A program made the translations under genes and the position numbers. Below the pieces are notes generated by a model. It worked only from the letters and a program-made list of their open reading frames with translations. It searched no databases and was not told the DNA's origin. 64,000 nt of DNA from Pyricularia pennisetigena (Eukaryota; Ascomycota; Sordariomycetes; Magnaporthales; Pyriculariaceae), in the NCBI RefSeq assembly GCF_004337985.1, contig NW_021940918.1:3131014-3195013 (forward strand), written 5' to 3'. The number at the start of each line of letters is the position of its first letter. Positions within the stretch are counted from its first letter, which is position 1. Shown here one piece after another: positions 11,761 to 22,748 of this stretch.

Positions 11761-12180
11761 AGCAGCTGCGTTGTTGTGTTGATAAGTGTATGTAGTAGGG
11801 GCTGTTTTCAGATTGTGGCTTTAGCATGCATGGTGTTACTGGCGTCTGGATAGTTTTGTTGAATTAATTGCATTCCAGCATTCCACAGGAAAATGATCAT
11901 TGTGTTTGGTCTCTTTTGCTCTGATTCAGAGAGAAAGAGTGTGGTAGGTGACGGGAACCTATAACAGCTGGGTTAACCATTAATTAGCAATCCATCAAAG
12001 AAAAGCCCCATGCACACTGATGCGTTGTGTTTGATCTTCTGATACTTGCCCTTCACCTGGCATCGTGCCGGTCCTTGGTTATTACTCAGAAAGACAGAAA
12101 AAGGGCAAATACGTATCCAGTGGCGCTATGCACAATCCCCATGCAATCGGGTTGCCAAACGCATAGGAAAACAGACCAAG

Positions 12181-12205
12181 GTAGTAGTAGTAGTAGTAGT
12201 AGTAG
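12181..12205. repeat. (GTA)8 microsatellite
   Basis: Eight uninterrupted GTA units in noncoding sequence. Confidence 0.95.
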
Positions 12206-12435
12206 GAGCGGAAGAGCGAGCAAGTGAGCCCCAACTGTGTTCGGATCAAGATGATATAATTGACTGTCTTTGGTATGTTGAAACGGGTATAACGAAACGA
12301 GCGCCAATGCGAAACAGACAGCCCCGATGCAAATCAACGCTTGAAAAAAAAAAAGAAAAAAAAATGCCAAATATCACCCGACCCGCTCCAAGCCAGGCCG
12401 CCAACCGAAAAAGGCCATCTGTATCCAACGTCTCA

Positions 12436-12517
12436 GGGGGGGGGGGGGGGGNNNNNNNNNNNNNNNNNNNNNNNNNNNNNNNNNNNNNNNNNNNNNNNNN
12501 NNNNNNNNNNNNNNGGG
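12436..12517. other. Assembly gap at a poly-G run
   Basis: A run of 16 G (12436-12451) leads into 63 N (12452-12514) and resumes with GGG. The gap probably marks a long G homopolymer or a G-rich tract that sequencing could not cross. Its true length is unknown. It lies about 30 bp downstream of the DUF6594 stop codon. Confidence 0.9.
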
Positions 12518-12548
12518 TAGCAGAATCCAGCGCAAGCCACACCCCTCA

Positions 12549-14884
12549 TCAGATTATCCCCGCAATCACCGTCATGACGGCACCGTACGACCCCATGGTC
12601 AGGACAATGTCCCTCGTCGACAGGTTGTTTATTATATCCCTGGCCTGTTTGGGGAGCGCGATGCCGCTCTTCCCGTCGCCGCCGTACAGACGCAGGAGGG
12701 TGAGCGCCACGATCAGCACCACCACCACCCGCGCCATGAAGCTGGGGATCAGCGGGAACGCGAGGACGGGCACGAGAACGGACACCGCTGCTGCTGCCAC
12801 CAGTATTCTGAACCCGTCCTTGCCCCCTCTGGAGCTGGCGCTCGACGCTGCCTTGTCCTTCTCGGCAGGCTGACGGACCTGGTCGTCGTGAGGCCCGTCG
12901 TGTCCGTACGACCATTTCGCCGGGCTGTGCGATAGAGACGGTCCAGGCCCCGGCAGGGAGGTGAGTGCGTCGTCGGGCGTCGGCGGCTGCTGATGTGAGG
13001 CGTAGTGCTGCTGTAGGGTGTGGCATATGCTGGATCGTGGGGATGGAGGGCGTGGCGGAGCCAAGGAAACCAGGTCGTCGGCTGTGTCCAGAAACCGGGC
13101 TTCGATTTCGGCGATTGGGTTCTTTGCCGCCAGGTATGTGCGGTAATTCTCAACGTCGTCCGCGGCGGGGCTGGGCAGCTTTTGCGTCTCTGTGAAGGAG
13201 GTGAGAACATGATCTGCGAATAGTCAGTAGGTATAAAAACATGGGTTTTTGCGGCACCCGGGCCCACATCACTACTACAGGGTACGCTTGTGTGGTTCGC
13301 CAAAAATACAGAAGCAGCACAAATCAGCCAGTCAAGTCACTTACTGTATTGGGCCAGCTTGTATCCAATCTTTGCCAGTACTTCGGTCCTGTGCCATTGC
13401 AGTTCACCTCCGGCCACGATGCCGGCGCGCCTTGATGCCGGGAGGATCTGGTTCTGGACGCGACGGGTCTGAGTGTCGGCCGTGTCGAGGCGGTGAAGCT
13501 GCTCCTCTAGCTCGCTCAGCTCATCCTGCAGCTGCAGGAGCAGCCTGTGATTCAAGGCCTCGAACCTGCGATAGATGGGCTTCAGTGGCGGGTGGTTCTG
13601 GAAAGGCGTCAGTGGTGTCGTGGATGCCGCCGAGACAGAAGACCCAACGCTCCCCCGACGCGCGCGAGAACCGCGCCCATTGCCATGATCCGTCTGTGAT
13701 GCGCTTGACACACGTGCCGCCAGGAGCTCGTACCCCGAGAGGGGCAGTTTCTCGGCGCGGGGCAGATGCATCGCTGGAGGTTGGCTCGGCGTGCGCGACT
13801 TCAGTGCCTTTGGTGGGATGTGTGGGAGCTGAGCTTTGCCCCGAGGCATCTCGGGGGTTCCGTACTGCTCGTGGCTGGGCCTCCTGATGTGTTTCCGCTC
13901 TTTGGGCTCGGCGGTGGTGACGACGGATACGCGGTTCGCGCTGCTACTTTGCAGCGACGTTTCGGCCTCGTTGATGCTTCGAGCTGGGCTGCTGCTCCGG
14001 TCGCTTTCGTGGTCCCGTACAAGATCGGATGACCTACCACTGTCGCCGCTCGAGGAAGATGACGAGCCAGGGCTCGTGTTGGGTGCAGAAGGTGACCTAT
14101 TGGACTTGGCCGAAGATGCAGATGATAACCTCCAAACCGCTGAAGCCTCTGCTACGGAACGCCGGATGCTCTCCTCTGTAACGTCTGGGGAGTCTTCGTC
14201 GAGGTACCTCAGGGCGTCATGCACTTGAACTATCGGCGGTGAGACCCTCGTGGAGATGGTGGAAGATGCCAGACGTTTCCGGGGCACTTCAGTCTTTGGG
14301 GTGTCCCCTCGGTCGACAAACGTTGACTGTATGATGGTGGATACGCTCCCCTTGGAGCTTCGTGAACCGCTGTTTTTCATCGCCGGCGAGGCGCGACCGT
14401 GAGGCACAGCAGACTGGCTATGTCGTGTCCCAAAGGCATCGGAGTCTGCTTCATCCTCTGACGAGTTGTCGTCGCTATCAATATGGGGATGAGTTGCGTG
14501 TTCGGGAACTTGGGGCTCTTCACGAAGCGGAGACCGATGATGAGACCAGGGCACAGAGTGAGATCGCGGTGGACGTTTTACAGCGTTGAGGCTGGAATTG
14601 CTGATCATGGAGTTTCTCTGTCTGCTTCGCCGGTACTTCTGGGAGCTGGCGTCCGTGTCCACGTCCGTTGCGGAGCGGTCGAATCCTCTCCCTCTTTGCC
14701 TGTCATCATGGCTATACCGGCTCAGTCGCCGTGAATGTGTCTTAGTGATGATGTGCTCCATCGGCGTCACGCGGTCGTCTTCAAAGGTGTCTGTGGCCTC
14801 GGGATCCCCGTGCACCATGTTATCGACATGCCACGCATCTGCCCCAAGATCCCTTGGGGACTGCATCTGTACAACGGGGCACAT
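12549..14884 (-). CDS. DUF6594-family membrane protein
   Basis: Predicted 734-aa protein. Exon 1 runs 14884-13345 and exon 2 13213-12549. The 131-bp intron 13344-13214 (GTAAGT donor, TTCGCAG acceptor) joins ...GYKLAQY to NHVLTSFTETQKLP... in phase. The first 400 residues are Ser/Arg-rich and disordered. The family signature then appears: a helical YRRFEALNHRLLLQLQDELS...ELEEQLHRLD block, a Trp-containing linker, LAKIGYKLAQY, and after a Pro-rich spacer two to three hydrophobic segments near the C-terminus (FRILVAAAAVSVLVPVLAF, FMARVVVVLIVAL, VLTMGSYGAVMTVIAGII). This order is typical of fungal DUF6594 proteins, whose function is not established. The C-terminal spans indicate a membrane location. 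The start ATG at 14884 follows a GGCGGCAG that could be an acceptor, so an upstream exon cannot be excluded. Confidence 0.88.
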
Positions 14885-16187
14885 CTGCCGCCTAAGTATG
14901 CTTTGAGACAGCAGCCCGCATTAGCTCCTGGAACCGAATAGAAAATGCCAACAATCTGCAGCATTGCGATCAGACCTACTAGTAGTGGAAACGGTCAGAT
15001 GAGGTGCAGTTTTAGTATGCTTTTAGTGGTCTAAGCCGGGAGACGTAGGCCCAGGCTGCGGCGATTTTGGATAAAGTGTTTTCTTGGTTTTGCTTGTATA
15101 GTTTTATTTTTCTTCGTTGGTGACAAGTGAAAGGGCAAAGGGATAAACACACAAGAAAAAAAAAGAATGTAAAATGAGGCCCAGTCTAGTCTAGCAGTAG
15201 TCTAGTCTAGTTGAGTTGACTAGTATTACCAGAGACGTGTGGAAAAAGCAGAGACGATAGCTTGGCATTTAACAAGTCAAGTCGAAAGAGGAGCAAAGAG
15301 AAAGTCGGATGGCATTTTGTTGAATGGGACCAAAACCTTTAGGCTTTCGCATCCTTCATTGCTAAAACTACTTACTGTACCGTAGACTCGGACAGTGCGG
15401 GCCCTTAGGTCCATGGTCCAGATCCGCGTCTGAAAACTGCTTTCTCCATCACGCGAGAATTAATTTTACTCTCTCCTTGCTAAGCAGAGCAGGTTAAAGC
15501 GGCCCGCCGTGGCGACGAGGTGGTTTTTTTTTTTTTTTTTGTTCCTTTTCTTTTTTGACCTTGATTGTGGCCTGATTCTGCTGTCATTCATGTTTGATAT
15601 CGAGCTTTCCCCTGGTCGCCCAGGGTCGTGATCGCCGGGGGGTGCATGGGACTCGGCTGGGGTGGAATGCCATGTTGAAGGAAGAGAATTGCATAGATTT
15701 TTTGTGTTTTGGTCGTCGAGTTGCGAGGGGGGGGGGACTTTCTGGCGGACGTGACTGTCTCATCCATGGCGACCCCGTGTTTCAGCGGCCCCCGAGAAGA
15801 GAAGACAAATAAATGGACCGTCTTCTAATTACGGCAGGAGCACGTGATGAACTGCGGGGTGAAGGCTTGTCAATCTGCGGCGCGGCTGGAGAAACTCATG
15901 GCGGACGTTATCAATCTTCGCCTGGACTTTCTGTCTTGGCATTCTTAGCTCTGGCTCTCTCTTGACTTGGCGATCGGGGACTCCAACCATGTGTTTCCAA
16001 CCCACTTTCTCGCCATGCAATGTCGCGCAGATGGCTCCTGAATATAATTGCTTCACTATTTATTTGATCCATCCACCCGGTAAAACTTAACTCTCTTTTT
16101 CTGTCTGTTTGAACAGCACCCCTGTGTCATCTAGAAAGGACATAACAAAGTTAACGAATCGCTCCTCATTTATCGCTCGCCCTAAAA

Positions 16188-16188
<1 letters not shown>

Positions 16189-16224
<36 letters not shown>
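16189..16224. repeat. Poly-A tract (36 A)
   Basis: Long A homopolymer in intergenic sequence. No adjacent retroposed coding sequence was seen. Confidence 0.95.
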
Positions 16225-16227
<3 letters not shown>

Positions 16228-16490
16228 ACATGGTCCAAAGGAGATCGTCAATCTTCTGGAGCCGTCGCTGGAATGCCAAGAACAAAGCTGCCGTCTCATC
16301 TGCTGCTAATGCTAATTAGCATCTAAGCTAAAAACAAACCAAACAGTTCTATCTAGTCAGTTTCCAAGCAACTCTTGGCGGCCTGTTCTTTTGCTAGTCT
16401 AGGCAAAGATCTGGCGATCACTATTCAAATCTGTTCGCCCTGCCTCGGGCTTTTGAGTCGAAGCATAGTCCAAATCACGATTGTTATGAC

Positions 16491-16516
16491 TATTAGTATT
16501 AGTATTAGTATTACTA
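16491..16516. repeat. TATTAG hexanucleotide repeat
   Basis: About four TATTAG/TTAGTA units followed by degenerate CTACTG/TTGCTA triplets. Confidence 0.85.
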
Positions 16517-18049
16517 CTGCTGTTGCTATTGCTACTAATACACAACTGTACTCTCAAACATGATATTATGTAGCCATCGCACAACGACCGGCCTCATGAG
16601 CCAGAATTATAGTCTATATGCAGGGATGATTTTTTTTTTTGGCGAAAGCCGCCGATATCGCCCTAGAACTCAACGAGGAAGCCAAACAAAATTACTGTAC
16701 AATACACTCATTAAGCTTGAGTTCATGCAGTATTCGACAGATTCATAATATGGTAACATCGGTGTTGTAGTGTTTCAAGCCTTGAAATGTTTTGCTTTTG
16801 TGTTGCCCAACTCGGCCGACAACCAATCAACCATTCTCGAAACGGCGCTTTGTTCAATACGCGCACGTCAGCACTCTTCTCGCTACAGTTGTACACGTAG
16901 GCTCCACCCACCCTTTCCCTTGGAATCTTAGTTAATTACGGGCGCCGCGGTCCCGGACACAGTCATGTCTCCACCCAGTACTGCACACAACCACCATATC
17001 CACAGTTCGGTAACGGCCCCGTTCGCACCGCTCGCCCTCCGAGCCCGTCATCCTAAATGGCCCTGACAGGATGAGCTCATGGGGTCCAGAAGAGTTTCTG
17101 AGAGACGTCGAGCTGGAAGCTTTCCGGTATTCTTCTTTACTAGCGCAGTTTTCGTCTTTCATCAAAGGCCATCATAATGTCCAGTGACAGCTACTTAACC
17201 ATGAGCAGGTTCCCCCCACCCCGTCATCCGGTCGATGCGTGTGAAGTAGATGGTCAAGGGGGCTACTGCAAGGACAGCGTGCGAGATCGGAGGGTGTTGA
17301 TGCCACTGATGCCTTGCCCATCCGTGCTCACGTTGCATCCACTCCAAGCTGTCATGGCCTTGGAGGATCGACCGTGAGTGTCGTCAAAAGACAGGATACC
17401 GCGGCGGGTGGGATAAAACAAAAGGTCCCAAACGGTTGAGGGCGAAACGATGGTAACTCTATTTTGGTTGAAGTCCCCCCAAGTTCACTCGGTGAGATCT
17501 CGGCAAGCTTGGGCGGCATATCTTCATCTATGTAGTTTACCAGGTGATTTATAACCGGGACAAGCTGTTTTGACCACGCATGAGTCGAGTCTTTTTAAGT
17601 CTCAAAGACGCACTAGTCAGAATGTATATGTAATTTACGTTGATGTTTACTCCAAGTTTGAGACCACCACCGCACTGTGCCATTGATTTAACTTGTTATC
17701 CAGGGCTTTTTTTGTTCTTTTCTTTTTGGTTTACTCATGTTCTACGTTCAACACCAATCTCCTTCCTCTCAGCGCGGGCGGAGGTGGCAACGGTCCAAGT
17801 GCATACGGCAAGGGCTGTCGACCAAGACGATCCCCCAAGCATCGACGAGTAAATAGCTTTTTTGTTATGTAGACAAGGTACAAAGTGACAAGACCAGCAA
17901 GAAAGGTATGTTTCGTATTGACAAAAGCAAACAAAAATAACTTTTGCCCAACCACACACAAATCGACTTTTGTTGTATTCTTTTTTTTCTTTTTTTTTTT
18001 TTTTTTCTTTTTTTACAAATTCGACTTCAATATCGATCGCCACATAAAG

Positions 18050-18770
18050 TTACTCAGATCCGGCGGAATCTCCAACCAGATCCGCCATCGACGAGTCGCT
18101 GGAGGACGCGTCGCTCGATGAGGAGGAGTCGCTTTCTCCCGCCACCTTGCCCTTTGTGAAATCTATCTTGCCCTTCTCCACCAGCTGCAGAGTACAGCCG
18201 CGGAGCTGCCTCGACTCGACAGCCGCTTCGGCTTCCTCCTCGGTCCTGTAGCGCGTCGGTCCGGGAACTATCACAAAGCTCTTCAGGATGGCGTGCACAG
18301 GGTCGATGCTCCCCGCCGCGGCCTCGAGGGCAGTCTTCTCGAGCTGGTCCGCCCTCTCAACGGCCTTGTCCAGCCGCTTGGCCAGGAACTTGAGCAGTTC
18401 CCGGTCCCTTTTCGGCGCTCCTGAGCAGACGCTACTCAAAACACCTGATATCTGATCGTACAAGGTCGAGTCGTCTCCATTCAGCTGCTTGATCTCGCCC
18501 AGAATCCCACCGAGCCTCCTGAGGCTCTCTTGGACGCCGTTGAACCTCGGCCGGGGCCCATTCTCCTCTGTGCTGTCCCCCCAGTCCCCGAGATAAAAGT
18601 CGGGGAGCTTGTCCTTCCCGCCCGGCGGGAAGTGCACAAACACGTTGCCGCTGACAATGTCGTTGTGCAGCAGGCCCCGCGCCGGCGTCACCAGGCTTGA
18701 CTTGATGGCGATCAGCATGTGTCCAGCGACGCGGGCGGCCAAGGCAGGCAGCGCGCTGCTGCTAGTGCTA

Positions 18771-18801
<31 letters not shown>

Positions 18802-19225
18802 TGTGGCCCCGGAGCTTCGACAGGAGCCCGTGCAGCGACCCGAGGTTGTAGAGCTTCCAGTAGCTGGCCTCGACCTGGAGGAGGGCATACGGATTGTCGT
18901 TGGCGGGACGGTCGGTCTTGCGCACCAGCTCGGCGATGTGGGCGTCGGCCAGCGACGTCCCCTTTCCCTTCAGGTCCCGCGCCAGCGACGTGACGTTGGC
19001 CGCCTCGTCTCGGAGAGCCCTGCGGCCCGCTCTGTTGTGCTTTTCGTCCGGACGCTTGCGCACGTACGCCTCGCCGGTCAGCTGGTTTTCTCCCACGTAA
19101 CGCACGACGACCTGGGCTTGGAAGGACTTACCGCTCCTGAGTGAGCTGTGGAATATGTGCATCCATCGGGCTGCGTCCTGGTAGAACACCACCCAGTAGT
19201 TGTCTTGGTTGCTGCGGTTTGACAT
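18050..19225 (-). CDS. Divergent protein-kinase-like protein with poly-Ser tract
   Basis: A 391-aa single-exon protein starting at ATG 19225 (MSNRSNQDNY); the frame upstream begins at GTG only. The middle carries LLHNDIVSGNVFVHF, resembling the catalytic loop H-x-D-x(4)-N of protein kinases, followed by DFYLGDWGDS at the place of the DFG segment (DWG here). A lysine-rich N-terminal region (QVVVRYVGEN...RKRPDEK) could hold the nucleotide-binding lobe, but no clear glycine loop is visible. A run of about ten Ser (CAGCAG-type repeat near 18765-18800) separates the lobes. The C-terminus has an EEEAEAAVESRQLRGCTL segment and an acidic Ser/Asp tail. No signal peptide. I read it as a fungal-specific divergent kinase or aminoglycoside-phosphotransferase-like fold; activity is not assured. 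It shares its overall plan with the neighbour at 19915-21012, suggesting an old tandem duplication. Confidence 0.7.
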
Positions 19226-19914
19226 GTTGTTGTCGCCGCCGTCTGCTCTGTGACCTCGAGATTCTGGTGGCACAAGTCTACTTTGTAACTGACTCTATGA
19301 GTCGAACGAGAGTTTAGCTTGAGAGTTTGGGTGATTCGGTGTCATGCAAGTCGTTGTTGTATATGGTCATATTACAGCCCGTGTTAGCATTGCTACTGAC
19401 AGGAAGAGCGCCTGGACTTTTTATGTTAGTGCAAATGACCTTCTTGACAAAGCCAATCTTGATACTCACTAGCTTGGGCTTTTGTGGACAATATCATTGT
19501 GTTTGCTTCAATCTCATTGTCCATGATGACGTTCTTTGTTCGGAACCTGACATGCGCTTAACGGCGGAAACAGGGGTGAGATGCTTTCTTTGTTAGATGA
19601 CTGCGGCTTTCTCTGATGGGAGTAGGTACGTCTACGTCTATACGTTGACCGATACTAACAATGCTAGCCATGACCGTGGCTCAGCAGGTGGTTGATGAAC
19701 AGGGAAAATAGAAAGTTTCAGGGCATCAAGACTAAATCCAGGGGCTAACTGACATGACTGACAATTGAACAAACTGACTTTAATGAAGGCACTTTTTATA
19801 AACATTCAATACCTACTCGACTGGATCAACAACATCTTACAGGGCCAAACACCTCAACTACAAAAAGAGCCGAGACGCTCAACCTACTCAAAACAACCCC
19901 ATCTCAAGACCACC
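19226..19914. other. Intergenic
   Basis: Spacer between two same-strand kinase-like genes, holding the promoter of the 18050 gene and the 3' flank of the 19915 gene. A short + frame (19327-19596) has no domain or codon support. Confidence 0.55.
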
Positions 19915-21012
19915 TTACCTTCTGGGAATCTCGACCCCGTAGACCGGATCGGAAGCCTCCTTGCTCCACCAGACGACAGTCCACGAGTCTGACGGACCGA
20001 GGTTCGTCGCGGCCCAGGCCTCCGCCTCGCCGCGCGTCCTCCAGAACAGATCCCCGCCGGTGCGCGCCTGCTCGCAGACAAAGGCACGACACGCGTCCGA
20101 GAAGCGCGCCATGTCCTCCCTCTGGCGCGCCGAGCGCGTGTGCGCCTCCTCGCAGCCGCGCAGCCTGTCCGCCAGCCAGCGCAGGTCGCGCGCCACGCCG
20201 ACGTCCGGCTCCAGCGTCAGCAGCGCCGTCAGGTCCGCCTCGATGCCCTTGAGCACCTGCAGGTCCGGCAGGTGGCGCGGGTCGCCGTGGCTGAGCGCGA
20301 TGAGCTCCTGCACCACGATGACGAGCCTGCTCTTGTCCGCCGCGGCGGCGGCGAGGCGCGCGTCGAGGTCGGCGCCCGCACGGAACTGCCTCGCCCGGTC
20401 CAGTCCCGACAGGCAAAAGTCCACGCGGCCGTCCTTGTCCACGTGGCCCTGGATGCTCTCGAGGCTGACGTGCCCGTGCTCAAAGGCGTCCATCCTGTCG
20501 TCGGCTGGGTGCAGCTCCTGCAGCCCCAGCAGAACCTGCCTGATCAGACGGACCGCGATGGCCGTGGGGACCGACACGGGCCTCCCGCCGGCCGCGCCAC
20601 ACCTGAGCAGCTGGGATGCGACCGAGCCTAGGTTGTTGTGCGCGTAGTAGACGGCCGTGCGGGATTCGTTGGAGCTCCGCCCCATCATCCTGGCAATGTG
20701 CCTTGGTTCCCGCCTGTTCTGCATCTCCAGGCACTCCTGGACCGTCAGGAAATCCGGATCCGGGTAGCAGACCCGGTCAAGGAGCTTGGGCGGCTTGTGT
20801 TGGTTGGTGGCGTTGCGTGCCTCGGTGACGATGTGGACTGCGTGTGCAAACCCCTGGCAGCTGGTGCTCCTGAGGAGGTCGTAGGCTCCAATCGGCTCCT
20901 TGAAGCGGATGGAGAACCTCTCGTCGGCTGGCCGCCGCCGGCCCTGAAGAGCCCTGTCCAGCCGGCTCTGTAGGGGGCGGCTACTGGCGGGATTTGACAG
21001 CGATGCTCCCAT
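19915..21012 (-). CDS. Pseudokinase-like protein with N-myristoylation-type start
   Basis: A 365-aa single-exon protein starting at ATG 21012 (MGASLSNPASS); the frame upstream has only a TTG. The N-terminus MG-x-x-x-S fits an N-myristoylation signal, so membrane tethering is possible. The plan parallels the neighbouring 18050 gene: RFKEPIGAYDLLRS near the front, a helical middle (IAVRLIRQVLLGLQELH), then FEHGHVSLESIQGHV where a catalytic loop would lie. The Asp of H-x-D is replaced by His, and VDFCLSGLDRA lacks DFG. The C-terminal RTRGEAEAWAATNLG corresponds to EEEAEAAVES of the neighbour. These features suggest a catalytically dead kinase fold, but the fold assignment itself is inference from weak motifs and synteny. 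Coding GC is high in the middle third. Confidence 0.62.
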   Translation of the reverse strand: MGASLSNPASSRPLQSRLDRALQGRRRPADERFSIRFKEPIGAYDLLRSTSCQGFAHAVHIVTEARNATNQHKPPKLLDRVCYPDPDFLTVQECLEMQNRREPRHIARMMGRSSNESRTAVYYAHNNLGSVASQLLRCGAAGGRPVSVPTAIAVRLIRQVLLGLQELHPADDRMDAFEHGHVSLESIQGHVDKDGRVDFCLSGLDRARQFRAGADLDARLAAAAADKSRLVIVVQELIALSHGDPRHLPDLQVLKGIEADLTALLTLEPDVGVARDLRWLADRLRGCEEAHTRSARQREDMARFSDACRAFVCEQARTGGDLFWRTRGEAEAWAATNLGPSDSWTVVWWSKEASDPVYGVEIPRR

Positions 21013-21317
21013 CTTTTCCAATGGGCTATCGATCTATTGTTAGTCTTGGTAAATCGTTTGTGAGTTTCGGCAGTAACCACCTTTGCTAGGCAGACTTCCA
21101 ATACAGCAATCAAAGGTAAACGCTCGTTTGATTGAACCCGAATGTATGGGTGACAACTCATTCGCTAAGCGGGACAATATATCTTGACCGTGACTGAGCC
21201 CAAACATCTTTGTTCTCTCACAAGCAGCATGCAACCCACCTGTACTGCCTGTCAACTCATCAAAGCCACACGACGCCTGCCAAAGTCTTTGTCGCCCCGA
21301 CCAAAGCAGCTAACCCT
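21013..21317. other. Intergenic
   Basis: About 300 bp holding the 5' region of the pseudokinase-like gene and the 3' flank of the epoxide hydrolase gene. Nothing else seen. Confidence 0.6.
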
Positions 21318-22748
21318 CTACCCAAAAAGCTTGCAGAACTCCTCCACGTCCCCAAACAGCGCCGCGGGCTGCTCCATGGCCGCAAAGTGACCCCCGACCT
21401 GATGGCGACGGAACCAGACGAGATCGCCCGTGGTCTCGATCCAAGCCTTGGGTATCGCCGCCAGGTCGAGCGGGAACCAGCTGAAGCCAAACTTCTTGGG
21501 CGCGCGGATGTGATACTCGGGGAGTTCGTGCCACTTCTTCTTCCCGGTGTCGACGTCGTACGTCTCTCTGTAGCTGTAGAGGCAGCGGTGCGGCGTGCCC
21601 GTGAGCCAGTACAGCGACGCCGACAGCAGGACCTCGTCCATGAGCTCCGCGCTGTACCGCTGTCCCTCGTCGGGCGGGTAGGACCTGGGGTCGGACCAGT
21701 CCAGGAACTTCTCCCCGACCCAGGCCAGCAGCGCGATGGGGCTGGAGGAGAGGATCAGGCCGACGGTGCTCGGCCGCGTGGCGTGCGCGACGGCGTACGC
21801 TGTCCCCACCGTGTCGAACCATTTGCACCGCTCCATCCCCGCCATCTCCTCCTCCGACCACGTCTCAGGCCCAGCTGACCCTTCCGGCTTCATCATGCGG
21901 TTGTAGTTGAGCAGGGTCCCCAGGCAGCGATCGTACTTGGCCGCGAGGACGCGGCAGACGCGCGAACCGACGTCGCCTCCCTGCGCGACATACCCACACT
22001 CGCCGAATCCGAGGTGGTCCACCATCAGGCTGTCCATCAGGCGCGCGACGTCCCTCATGCCAAAGTCGCGGTCCAGCGGCGGGGGCGACGAGAACAGGTA
22101 GCCCGGTAGGGACGGAACGACGATGTGGTACGGCAGGTTCTCGGGCGTATACTTCTCTTTGATCAGGTTCAACATTGGCAGAAACTCGAGAAATGAGCCG
22201 GGCCAGCCGTGAAGGAACAAAATCGGCTTCACTGGTTGGCGTGACTGAGAAAACAATGCTACAAAGTGTATGTCGAATGTCTGTCCCAGCTGCTCGTCGG
22301 GCACCTTGGCGACAAAGTGATTGTACCCATTGAGCCTAGCCTCTATCTTGTTCCTAATCAGAGTCAGTCAAACAAGAAGAAATTAGATATTCATGCAAGC
22401 CACAACAGTCTTTGTCTAGTCTTGTTTGCTTTGTCCCTTTTCACAACAGTCAATGAAAGTAGTTGAAACCAACCATTCAAAGGAGTTTGCCCAGCGTTGC
22501 TTGGCCGCAACTAGCCAATCTCTTCTGAGTCCATAATTGTTCTCGCCATTGGGCAGCGAGTTCTCGTAGCAAGGTGAAGCAATCGGTGAGATTCCGACAA
22601 GCTGTTGCATCTGAGCCACATCTTGTTGGGGAATCTTGATCGAGTACGGCTGCACACTTGCCGTCTTGGCCGTTTCCGGCAGATTTCCAAAGTTTCCGTT
22701 GCCCATTTTGACTGTCCACAAAAAGAAGACGCACAGGGCGGCCTGCAT
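21318..22748 (-). CDS. Epoxide hydrolase, microsomal (EPHX1-like) type
   Basis: Alpha/beta-hydrolase of 436 aa predicted to open epoxides by trans-addition of water. Exon 1 is 22748-22474 and exon 2 22353-21318; the 120-bp intron (GTTGGT donor, GATTAG acceptor) joins ...ANSFEW to NKIEARLNGYNHF in phase. The N-terminal half-domain typical of the EHN family (PYSIKIPQQDVAQMQQL...W) is followed by ILFLHGWPGSFLEF (oxyanion HGWP), CGYVAQGGDVGS with the nucleophilic Asp, and a C-terminal QVGGHFAAMEQP carrying the catalytic His. Asp replaces the more usual Trp in the GGDWGS nucleophile neighbourhood (GGDVGS). The start MQAALCVFFLWTVKMGNG could be a short hydrophobic anchor, or translation could begin at the internal MGNGNF. 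Likely role: detoxification or metabolite epoxide processing; no biosynthetic neighbours support a specific pathway. Confidence 0.93.

Larger units (their letters stand above)
11761..12548. other. Intergenic between convergent genes, with assembly gap
   Basis: 3' flanks of the 10109 gene (+) and the DUF6594 gene (-). Contains a GTA microsatellite, a short A-rich stretch near 12343 and the gap near 12450. No coding signal; apparent frames through the N block are artefacts. Confidence 0.6.
14885..18049. other. Long AT-rich intergenic region
   Basis: About 3.2 kb without an accepted gene. Contains a T run near 15523-15540, a 36-A tract at 16189, a perfect 14-bp palindrome ATGCTAATTAGCAT at 16309-16322, a TTAGTA-type repeat at 16491, TACTGTACA at 16693 and a T-rich tract at 17980-18014. 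Small open frames at 16932-17163 (-) and 17177-17377 (+) start near ATG codons but show no domain. A short + frame ending at 17849 follows a good CCTCTCAG acceptor at 17771 and could be a terminal exon, but no upstream exon was found. Confidence 0.5.

Noticed and set aside
12046..13026. Open frames running through the N block
   Set aside because: They exist only because N codons contain no stops; the real gene there is the DUF6594 gene on the minus strand.
16189..16224. Poly-A tracts as tails of retrotransposons or processed pseudogenes
   Set aside because: No reverse transcriptase, target-site duplication or intronless gene copy was seen next to any of the tracts.
16932..17163. 76-codon ATG-started frame (-)
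   Set aside because: Acceptable composition but no domain, no neighbours and a competing frame on the other strand; not enough to call a gene.
17640..17849. Short + frame after a good splice acceptor (17771)
   Set aside because: Could be a terminal exon, but no upstream exon with matching phase was found.
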